The notes under the pieces are model-generated. The model saw nothing but the letters and a program-made list of their open reading frames with translations, did not search any database and was not told the origin of the DNA. Made by a program: the position numbers and the translations under genes. Of a stretch of DNA of 64,000 bases, positions 10,861 to 20,849 are shown piece after piece (the first letter of the stretch is position 1; every line of letters begins with the position of its first letter). Source of the stretch: Gnetum montanum (Eukaryota > Streptophyta > Gnetopsida > Gnetales > Gnetaceae); assembly GCA_015680685.1 (NCBI GenBank), contig MNCI01008880.1, forward strand, positions 1 through 64,000. Reading direction: 5' to 3'.

Positions 10861-11690
10861 TACCACCGTATGTTCCTCTTGCACCATAGCCAAACGGTAG
10901 CGTTGTATTGTTCATGGAGGCTCTCCGGTTGTGATTTAGCATGTCTGCTCTTGCGATCTCGCCCATTCTACCGCAAGATGATGGGAATCCAACAACATTT
11001 GGACATCGCAGTCAGCTATCGTGGCCGCTGCTTCATCGAGAGAAGTGAGAACGAGCAATGCCCAAGAGGAGTATGACATTCCAGAAACGGAGTCTTTGGA
11101 GACGCAGCCTCGGATTAGGATGTAGACGTCTGTTAATGTTGCCTGATCAACGCACAAGTGAGTGCCAAATGCTTCTGAGTTTGGTTACGAAGAAAGCCTT
11201 GCGAGCTGGGCACGTGAAATGAAAGGAGATGATGAACAGATTCGTCTGGATCCACGGATTCCGGATTATTACAGACCAAAAATGATAGGCGTGCTGGGTA
11301 GCTCTGGCGTCCACGATCCCGTCCTCTCCAGCATTGTTGACGCCACCCTTGTCGCTGGAATCTCTGACTTCTAGTGGTGGCAACAACAGTAATAATAAAC
11401 AGTTGCAGAGCATTGGCACCATCACGGCAATTACAGTTGGGAGAACCACTCTGGCATTCCCGATCTTAGTCGTGCCGGTTCCATGTCTGGCTAGGAATCA
11501 TGTAGTCGAATATGGATGATGAGACAGACATCCCAAAATATGAGAAACCACCAGAACTTGATTAAAGGAGGTGGCAGCATGTGTGGGAATTATGTGTGCG
11601 CATGACCCACGAAACAAAAGGATAGCCAATTCAGTCCACCCAATCTGCATTTGGACTTCAACCTTCTGAATAGAAGGCACTGCACTTTTG
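10861..11690 (+). pseudogene. GC-richer fragment of a possible host gene, unidentified
   Basis: Base composition and codon texture differ sharply from the surrounding AT-rich DNA. Plus-strand frames include 11162-11374 (71 codons, ending VDATLVAGISDF), preceded in the same frame by an acidic stretch with EEYDIPETESLETQP (about 11060-11100), and another piece with MDDETDIPKYEKPPEL near 11512. Stops and frame changes separate them. It could be a captured exon set, a retrocopy or an old local gene. I do not recognise the family. The minus-strand frames in the same interval look like shadows. Confidence 0.35.
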
Positions 11691-11891
11691 TTTTAATTTC
11701 ATTTTGCTTTGATTCTCTATATTCTTTTTCTTCCGGATGAAATTGGGTTCATTTGGTGAAATAGATAAATCCTAGAACGCTGAGGATACTGAATACCCGG
11801 TACGTGTTATTCAATCTCTGGATCTAGTAATGAGTGATGACCAGCAAAGACCTAAAATAAGCACACTTGAACAAATGTCTTAAACCACAAC

Positions 11892-14330
11892 ATGGCTTCA
11901 AGTATGACAAAATCAATGAAGAAGAAGACTAGAGTGTGCCAATGCAAATAAGGATCTCATATGCTCATCACGATTCTTATTATCCTAATTTTACCTTCAT
12001 CTTTCATAAGGATGGATAATTAAGATGGAGAGATCTTCAAGGTAATGTTGTTCTACCACCAAAACATTTAGCATCCATCATGCTTCAAACTGCTCTCAAG
12101 GGAATGAAACTAAGGGAAGCGCTTGGGGGGTATCATGTGACCAAACACATGACAATACCCTATAAGCCCACTAATGAGTAGTTAAGAAGAGATAATGCCA
12201 TGGAGACTAGCCATGCACAAAACAAAGGAATGAAACTCAACTCTCCTATTGTCTTGAATAACTCCACCAAAATCATGAGTTCTAGTCACAAATGCCTATC
12301 ATCTAATTGAAGGAACTTATCAAGAATCAATCACGCTCTAACCTAGCAGAGACACTTAAAAGGGGGGCAAAAGACTCAAGGCACAAGTAGGAATCAAGGC
12401 TAAGAGTTTCTATTGGATCTTACAAACAAGAACATCAAAATCATAGAAGGAGAACAAGTTGACACCGTTCTCTTACTGCCTCATCTTCATCCTCACGATC
12501 ATCAGTAGACTCTGATAGGAGGAGGTTAAGGTACCACAACCATAATAGGAGGAGAGAAGGATGTATGATTGTCATGACCATCATTCAAGGTACTCTAACA
12601 CAGAAGATGAAGGTTATGCACAGAGAAGACGCAGGGATTAAAGAGATCACGAAAGGGATGAGCATAGAAGGAGGTACTACTACAACCAAACATGAACCTA
12701 ATCGAGATGATGAACCCCTGATGGCTACACAAAGTATGATTAATATCCAAGAAGCTATACACATTTCAACCGGGCCTGTGAGGGATAGTTGTATTAAATG
12801 GCATGATATGAATAACATGCTAAGATTTGAAGGTTGCTATAATGCTAATCCACAACACCACCTTCAAGCTTTCCATGATGCATGCATCCTACAGAATATT
12901 GAAAGTATTGGCAAAAGTTAAAGTTGTTCCCATAAACGCTTGTGAAAGAGGCACAAAGTTGGTGCAAATCCCTTGAACCTGAATTAATTAGAAGATGGTG
13001 TACCATGCTAGAGATCTTCAACAACAAGTATCAAACTTACTCATGGGTGTTCAACTTAAGGAAGCAAATCCAAGGATGGAAGTAAGCAACTCATGAAACC
13101 CTTGATGCAACAATGGGCAGATACTATTCATTACTACACATATGCCTAGGCCATGGATTTTCACAATAGGAACAACTTAGGCACATTGTAGATCAGTTAT
13201 GAAACAAGACCAGAGAGACACTTGAGATTTATGCCCAATGCCAATTATCTAAAATGACTACCCATTGAATCTAGAGATTAATTGACTAAGTGACAAAGGA
13301 AGAAGTTGAGTTAAGAAAGGGAGAATTAACTAAGGAGTATAATCGAGATCCATCAATCAGAAAGAGAGATGCATAAGTTCATGATACCCAAGAAGAGGAA
13401 ACTTTGGATCAAGAAATCCAAAAGAAAACTCTACCGATCCAAAAATTTGTCGCCAATGTAGTAGAACAAGTCGTAAAGATGAGGGACTTCGTTGATGAGA
13501 GATGTACAACAACCTTAAAGATTGTGGAAGAGAAAGCATAGCAAGCTTTTGAAAAAGGCAAGGACAAGAAAAAGAAGAAAGATTTTGGACAAAATGACAA
13601 AGTGGCTGCAGTGGCTGAGTATTCAAACATAAGCTCCATAGATGAGGAAGGATGTACTGTGTCTCAGTATGAATATCCCAAAGGATGTTTTCAAGTAATG
13701 ACACATTTACAAGAGACAGGGGCATATGCACTCAATCCTAGATTTGTTAAAGAACAGATGCCCAAAAAGGTTACCTTATCCTAAAGGTAACTACAGGCAG
13801 AACTTCCAACCTATATACTATCCTAGTGGAGCTTTCCTACAACCATAAGAATAGTACTATCAGCAGTGGCAACAATCCGAATTGTGGGCTATGCCACCAC
13901 CTCACCAATAGTATCCATATCAGTAGCTAGATTCATATGGATATTTTGTACAACATCTAATCTCTCCTGGTAATGCTATTATCCAAACTTCATAATACTA
14001 CCTAATAGAGTACCACAAACCTACACTTCCAAGGACAGATCCAAACTCATATGTGCATCCACCAATAGTTGGTCCTTCAAATCAACACCTAAATCCTCTA
14101 CCACCAATGCCACCTCCTGTAATGTAGGGGGAACTACCATCACAACTGCAATAGAAGAATGCTACCATGGTGGTTAGTATGCAAGAGGGGGTGATTGCAT
14201 ACGAATCACAACCTAGTAAACAACCATTCTTTTGAATGAGTCTTGAAAAGATTTGATGGATGGGGAACACATCTACTTCCACCCCATCTACATCAAATCC
14301 TCCTTAATACAATAAGATTATGTCTTCATC
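11892..14330 (+). pseudogene. E2 gag (degenerate)
   Basis: The start ATGGCTTC at 11892 matches the gag start of E4 (ATGGCTTTC at 41553). After a short deletion relative to E4 come PNFTFIFHKDG, LRWRDLQGNVVLPP and the capsid core (about 12930-13160) with TLVKEAQSW and WCTMLEIFNNKYQ. A coiled, Lys/Glu-rich stretch (13440-13590) leads to a damaged Cys/His motif (SQYEYPKGC, MTHLQETGAYALNP; 13650-13745), where the second Cys is Ser and the His is Tyr. A Gln/Tyr/Pro-rich tail follows. Stops are frequent and mostly TAG. Confidence 0.8.
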
Positions 14331-14439
14331 GAATTCAAATGTCACAACTATCATGCTTACGTAAACAATTACTCATTGGACAAAGGTAGGGGCTCTTCCA
14401 TAGAAGTGAACTAATCCAAGAAGTTCCTTAGATTACCTT

Positions 14440-15125
14440 TAGATAGTAGGGCAAAAACCATGCAAAGCACTACTTGATTTTGGGTTAAGAGTGAGCCTAA
14501 TCTCATAAGACATGCATTAGGCCTGGAATCTACTACCACTAAAGAAGAGTAACATCTGATTAGAGCTTGTAGACTATTCAATCACAATTCCATTAGGACA
14601 AGTGAATAATGTTATTACAACCATCTATGGCTAGTCTTACTTTGTGGATTTTCTAGTCATTCATGTGGGGAAAAATAAGGGAGAATTTCCAATTATCATG
14701 GAAAGAGCTTGGCTTAGCACCATTGATGCTAAGCTTGGGATTCGTGACTTGTCCTTGGAGATTTCCAAGGAAGATGAAGCTGGCATCATACAAAGATGAA
14801 GAGTTCCATGTATCGCATAAAATGATAATGGGGGAAATTGCATGCAAAGAATATGGGCTATCAGATGAGATGATACCAAAGCATGCAATAATTATGTAGA
14901 AGAAGTATGTGTGCAAAATTATTTGTATGCGGTAGCTACACACCAAGAAGGCACCTAGTGGTTGATCACAAATTAAGATACGTAATCCTACAAGTACATG
15001 AAACCAGAGGAACAAATTATTAGTGCGTACATTGAAAAAAAGATAAGTTAGAGTAATTAAGGAACAAGCACTTCTACCCTCGAATAAATCAAGAAGAACA
15101 GATAGATTAGAGGCACTTAAAGATC
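14440..15125 (+). pseudogene. E2 protease region (degenerate)
   Basis: Landmarks are LLDFG (about 14465-14480), where the catalytic triad D-S-G has become D-F-G, then FLVIHVGKNKGEFPII and ERAWLSTIDAKLGIRDLSLE (14650-14765). These match the E1, E3 and E5 protease regions residue for residue in many places. The Ser-to-Phe change would remove retropepsin activity. Several TAG codons lie inside. Confidence 0.75.
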
Positions 15126-16225
15126 CCAGACACAATGGAACTAGAACCATTGGAACTAAATGTCCTACCGACAACATTGGAATATGCATTTTTAAACAGT
15201 ATGAAGCCAATAATAATCAACGCCACTTTGAAAGAAGAACAAAAAAAGAAGTTGCTAGAAGTGATTAACAGATGGCCTACTACATTTTCATGGTCTTATG
15301 ATGAGATCACGGGAATTAATCCAAGAATTTTTCAACACCAAATATACACTAATTCATCAGTAAAGCCATGACACCAACCCTAACGAAGGCTCAATCCTAA
15401 AATCATAAAAGTAGTCAAGCAAGAGTTGGAGAAATTGCTAAAGGTAGGATTCATCTATCTTATTACAGATAGTGAATGGGTAGTATCTTAGTGATTGTTC
15501 CAATGAAGGGTGGAAAATGACAAGTCTGCATTGAATTTTAGATGTTGAACTTAGCTATATTCAAGGATCATTTCCCTCTACCATTTGTTGATTAGGTCCT
15601 AGACACCATTATAGGACATGAGTACTACAGTTTTTTGGATAGATACAATGGATACAATCAAATCCACATTGCACCTAAGGAACATGAGAAAACAACATTC
15701 ACCAGTCCATGGGGAATGTTTTCCTACAAGCAAATGCCATTTGGTATTTACAATGCACCCACCACATTCCAGAGACTTATGCTCAACATTTCCTAGAAAA
15801 AAATTGAAAATGGCATAGAATTATTTATGGACAATTTTTCAACATATGGGCTTGATTTCAAGCTAGCATTGGACTAGTTGGAGTAGGTACTCAAGAGATG
15901 TGTTGAAACCAATCTTAAGCTCAACTGGTAGAAAAGCCATCTCATGGTCTAGGAAGGCATAGTGTTGGGACATAAAATCTTCTAGAAAGGTATAGAGGTA
16001 GATCTTGAAAAGATTAGAGTCATATAGAATATCACTCAAAGGTCACAGATAGTAAAAGATGTGAGATCATTCTTAGGTCACAAGGGATACTATAGGAGAT
16101 TCATAGAAAATTTTTCAAAGATTAGCCAAATTGCTTGTAGAACTCATTAAGGATGCAACCTTCAAATGGACAAAGTCATGTGAAAAGGCATTCGAAGCTC
16201 TAAAGTAGAAACTAGTGGAGACACC
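15126..16225 (+). pseudogene. E2 reverse transcriptase (degenerate)
   Basis: The N-terminal linker is open at 15135-15371. RT motifs follow: GFIYLITDSEWV, DHFPLPFVD, YNQIHIAPKEHEKTTFTSPWG and KQMPFGIYNAPTTFQRLML (15440-15790). The catalytic box reads LFMDNFSTYG (about 15822-15852), so the second Asp is Asn. Nine TAG codons between 15593 and 16208 (15593, 15794, 15875, 15884, 15929, 15950, 15983, 16025, 16206) all fall where sister elements have Gln, except the last, which is TAG in E1 and E3 and Glu in E5. Confidence 0.87.
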
Positions 16226-16700
16226 AATCCTTCAAGCTTTGTATTGATCAAGACCTTTTCACATCATGATTGATGCTTCCAACTATGCGCTTGGTGTAGT
16301 ACAGACATAATTAGATGATTAGAAGAGACCTTACTATATACACTGTGCTAACAGAAGTATCATTGAATCATAACTAAACTACATCATAATAGAAAAGGAA
16401 CTGATGGTAGTGGTGTATGCACTTAAGAAGTTTAGACATTACATGCTTAGATATCAAATCTATATCCATACCGATCATAGTGCCATCTGATTTCTCATGA
16501 ACAAACTAGTGGTTAGTCCCAAAGAAATAAAATGGCTCATTCTCCTACAAGAATTCAACATCATGATCATTAAGAAGAAGAGAATAGAAAATGTGGTAGC
16601 CAATCATCTATCAAGGCTAAGATGGAATTCTAAAGATTGAGCAAAACCTTTGTTAGACCAATTTCTCAATGAAGATCTATTTGCTAAAATTGTAAAGGCC
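16226..16700 (+). pseudogene. E2 RNase H (degenerate)
   Basis: Readable landmarks are MIDASNYALGVV (about 16268-16305), IIEKELMVVVYALKKFRHYMLRYQIYIHTDHSA (16385-16485, quoted in two overlapping motif pieces in sister copies) and FNIMIIKKKRIENVVANHLS (16555-16615). The order and spacing match E1. Stops replace conserved Gln and Trp codons. Confidence 0.75.
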
Positions 16701-16759
16701 ATAAATTTAATAGGGAAGCCATGAATCATAGAATATTTGACTTATCTATCAACACAAGA

Positions 16760-17995
16760 GCTCCCTACTAAATGGGGTGGGAAACAACAAGAACAATTCC
16801 TTCATAGAGAAAAATGATATATGGAAATCAATGATAATATAAGATTTGTGCAAATGGGCTCATCAAATGGTATGTGCCAAAGTATGATCAATAGAGAGTC
16901 TTACAAGATGTCCATGTGATGGCCACTATGTAGGGCATAGAATGACACTCAAGTTGATGATGGTAGGTTACTTTTGGCTTTCCTTATTTAGAGATGCCCA
17001 CACTTTCACACAATCTTTTGAGCGATGCCAAAGAGATGGAGGAATTATAGCCAGATATGAAGGGCCACAACAATGGATACAACCATTAGAATCTTTTGAC
17101 ATATGAGAAATTGATTTTATGGAACCCATTCAATTGATGTCAAATGAAAAAGCATATACCATTATGACTATGGATTACTATATGAAATGGGCAGAGGCAA
17201 TAGTAGTAAAAGACTATATAGCAAAGATAGTTGCCAAATTCCTTCAACAACATGTGGTGAATAGATTTGGAGTACTAAGAATGCTTATATCAGACAATGA
17301 GACTCACTTCACCAATGCTACATTTAAAAAGCTCATGTAACAAATTGGGGTGAACCATATGCTAACAACACCATATCACCCCTAAGAAAATGGTTAAGCT
17401 GAAGTGACTAATGGAAAAATAACTAGGATACTTACTAGGACAGTTAGCTAGTTTAGGAAGGATTGGAACACTAAATTGAATGATGTTCTATGTGCCTATA
17501 GGACATCTTGGAAACTAGCTATAGGGTACTCACCATATGAGTTAGTCTATGGTAGGTTGCCAATGCCTCCAATCTAGGCAGAGCTTCACACTTTAGCTAC
17601 TACCAGTAACTTGATCTTAATATGAGCTTAGCCCAAAAGGAGCATCTCATGAACCTAAATCTTCTACATCAAAATAGGCTAGTAGCACTCATGAGTAGTG
17701 AATTCCATAAGCATTACTCCAAACTTAGGCATGATACATAGATAAGGCATGTAATTATACAGCCAGTTGATAAAGTCCTTTACTATAATCCTAATCATCT
17801 ATCCTAAGAAGCTAAATTTTAGATACTTTGGGAGGGACCATACATTGTTCACACCACTTATCCATTTGGTGCCTTACATATCTACCACCCATCCCATCCA
17901 CATAAGCCCATTCTGGTCAATATCCAACAAGTTAAACTTTATTATGAATATTCTAAGGAATCTACCCAATCTACCCAATAGCCTTCTACTTGTCC
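16760..17995 (+). pseudogene. E2 integrase (degenerate)
   Basis: The zinc region is poorly kept. The catalytic core is open at 17119-17340, with the first Asp in MDYYMKWAEA and the second in ISDNETHF. The Glu region (TTPYHP*ENG*AEVTNGK, 17365-17420) has two TAA codons where E1 has Gln. The Athila-like LAIGYSPYELVYGRLPM follows. The GPY/F module reads WEGPYIVHTTYPFGALHIY (17828-17885). The coding remnant ends near 17990. Confidence 0.85.
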
Positions 17996-17999
17996 TCTC

Positions 18000-18939
18000 T
18001 TCTGTTTAATTGATCCTAATGATAGTTATGGGGGTGTCCATCTAACACCGTAGGTACTTCATTAATTTTTTCATTTTTTTTTCATTTTTTTACATTCTTT
18101 GATATTTTCACATTCCTTTATACTTTTCATTTCTTAATTTTTTTATATTCTTTGACATTTTTCAATTCTTTACATTTTTCCATTATCTTAACATTTTTCT
18201 TTATTTACATCTTTTTCCAAGTTTTAATCTCTTTTTCATACCTTTCATACTCTAATTTCATTTTTTTGTAAATAATTCTGATTACTAATAAACACATTAT
18301 GAATAAGGCAAGATGTAGTCCAATAAGATGAAGATTTCTCTACGTTATCAAGACATACGGGACTAATTATTTAGATAGTAAGATGACAACATTCATCCAT
18401 TAATTCCATTAATAAGAGGTTCTTACCATGGCCATAAAGATATTCTTGTTCCATCATACAACTAAGAATAAACTCATGATTATTATGCCTGGATAAAAAA
18501 GTGAAGAACCAAGTGGAAATGTAAAGGGTTTGACATTAAGGGGATTTGTGGACTCTCTTGGATTACTTGTATTAGTTCTATCATGTTGCTTAGGTTGTAT
18601 TAAAATCTTGTAGATCTAACAAAAAATGGAAGTAAGAGAAAAATAAGTGCTACCTTACCATGTCACTAGAAAGACATGTTACCCATGCTTGAAGGTAGTC
18701 CTCTGGTAAGGTTGCAATAGATAAAAATAAAACTCATGCACAAAATAAAATTTTGGGGATCCCACTAGAAAGACATGTTACCCATACTTGAAGGTAGGTG
18801 GCCTCTCGAGGATTTCTTAAAAAATAACAAGTGCAATGAATAAAATCCTTCCTTGGACAATATGCCAAGTGACAATACTTCTTGCAATAGTGATAGTCTC
18901 ACAGTTGTGACCCCAAGAGATGACATGATGCGATGTTAG
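18000..18939 (+). other. E2 noncoding tract before the 3' LTR
   Basis: The first 250 bp are very T-rich (repeated CATTTTTTT-type strings, 18062-18260). The 17-base motif AGAAAGACATGTTACCC, shared with E1 and E3, occurs twice (about 18667-18683 and 18767-18783), about 100 bp apart. No reading frame of note was seen. Confidence 0.65.
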
Positions 18940-18950
18940 TTGGGGAGGTA
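18940..18950 (+). other. E2 polypurine tract
   Basis: The sequence TTGGGGAGGTA stands directly before TGATAAATCA, the first bases of the 3' LTR, where the plus-strand primer is expected. Confidence 0.8.
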
Positions 18951-19795
18951 TGATAAATCAAAATTTCAAGGACTATGATATCATAGCACTAGCTACGTTA
19001 TCATATATGCGACATTGCAGGATGCGTGCCAACTTATAAATACAACACTTAGGCACACAGATCTGCGTAAGTTTTCATTTCATAGTAGTGTAACTCTTGT
19101 AATTTGTTTTTTTGAGTTAGTCTTTAGTACTTAGAAGTGTGAATGCTCGTAGTGTAGTGTGATGTAGTGTATGGAGTCTTTATTCAAGCATCTTGTACTT
19201 GGGAGTAAGTGTGACTGGCAATGAAGATTGAGCTATTTCATACTATTACAACATTTTCTTAGTTTACTATTTTACTTAGAATAATATTTATTGTATTCTT
19301 AGTCAATGTTTACTTTTCCATGCACTTTATCATTAGTGTTGTTAAGTGAGATAAGTACAACTAATCTCCAGCACTTAAGTATAATTTCTTAGTAACCTAG
19401 TAGTGTTATCACTTGGTTTTCCAGTAGCAAAGTACTTGGTAATCCTAGTAGTAGTTAAACAAAGCCTAGGGTGTGTATGAAAGGTCAAGACCAACTACTC
19501 ATTACCTTAGGATAGAATAGATTTGTTTACTATTTTAGTTAAACTTAGACATAGCAAATCTTTTCACTTCATCATGTTTACTAGAAGCCAAATAGCCAAA
19601 AAACATCAACATATCATATACCTCACTATGAGCTAAACTATACACTTAGACTTTACTATATCCATGTGGGAAGACAACGGTCTTGAATTAAAACCAATTA
19701 CTAGCATAATCACATTGCCTTGTCCACAGCTTACAATCTAGTCATGCGTGAAACATTTATGACTTGTATGGTTGGGTGTTGGATTGCTCTATTGC
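18951..19795 (+). repeat. E2 3' LTR, major part (845 bp)
   Basis: It starts TGATAAATC and aligns through R-U5 with the E4 5' LTR (40570-41408). A TATA box (TATAAATA) lies at 19035-19042. A perfect 14-bp palindrome CTATGATATCATAG is at 18973-18986. The expected last bases TCATCA are missing here and found at 33092-33097, beyond E3. Confidence 0.85.
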
Positions 19796-20642
19796 TAATG
19801 AGTGGTGAGTATACCCTACGTTGAACCATATGAATTACAAGCATTCATGCACAATCTAGTTGAATTTTGTAGACCTTAAGTTCCTAAGTATGCTAGTTCT
19901 AGGAAGTGAAATCTAAATGTGATGAGCGTTGTCTTCCCAACTATACTTATGAAGCTTAGTTGTATGGTTAAGTGTAATTGGAGTACATGATTTTTATTAT
20001 TTTATATTTTATTTTCCTATGATTGATAAAAAGTTGAAACTTAATTTATCAACCAATTTAACTAATCTAATTGCTAATTAATAACTAACTATTCTAACAT
20101 AAGCATCTAGTCCCACTTTCCGTACACATCCTCAACGCATACAACAATGCTAGGTTACCAAGTGTTAAGCATTGCTAGGATTACCAAGTGCTATATGTTA
20201 TACTCGAAGTGGTCATTTTTATGTCTTTAATCTATTTAGCTTAATTAGTTAATTAATTTAAGTGTTATTCATCTTAATTAATCATGTAATTAATGAAAAT
20301 GGTAAATGCAAAAATAAATCATTAATCTATTCCAAGTGCTATAAGGTTTGGTTAAGAGGATCATCTTTATTGTCGTTCACATTGGTATGCTCAGGTACAT
20401 CAGTGCTCAAATAAAGATCTGTATACTTTTTGACTCCTAATGCGGGCACTCAAAAAAAATCTACCTCTCAAATGACAAACCTGCAATAGCTCTGCTACAA
20501 CTATGATAAGACCTATCATAAACACGACAGATGAGTGCATATTTATAGACTTTATTATGGAGCTGCATTGACAAGGCCTCATAAACACAACCAACGCTAC
20601 ATCAACAAGGGCCCATCAAAGTGATACTTTGATGCTTCATCA
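19796..20642 (-). repeat. E3 3' LTR (847 bp)
   Basis: It begins TAATGAGTGGTGAG (TGATGAG with one change) and ends CTTCATCA. The minus-strand TATA box is at 20540-20547. A perfect inverted repeat, CATCAAAGT and ACTTTGATG with a 3-base loop, lies at 20614-20634, just inside the U3 start. A degenerate polypurine tract follows at 20643-20651. Confidence 0.88.
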
Positions 20643-20849
20643 TATTCTCACGACCAAATGAAAACTCATCCTCTAGTTTCCTTACAAAATTGAAAAGGTA
20701 TGGGATTATTGATTGACATTTAACACAACAAACTGATACAACAAAGCTAACAACAAAATTTAAGTGCCCAAGTGCACAAATTGATATCATTATAAAATTT
20801 GTGGTGTTCATGTAACAAAATTGAATACAATGACATGACTACTCAATTT

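Noticed and set aside
9254-11850. 5' LTR of E2
   Set aside because: I compared this stretch with the E2 and E4 LTRs (TGATAAA start, TATAAATAC, GAGTCTTTATTCAAG) and found no match, so E2 is scored as 5' truncated.
15593-16208. a nuclear genetic code with TAG as Gln
   Set aside because: TAG occurs beside TAA and TGA stops, frameshifts and lost catalytic residues, and the changes fit CHG deamination of dead elements.
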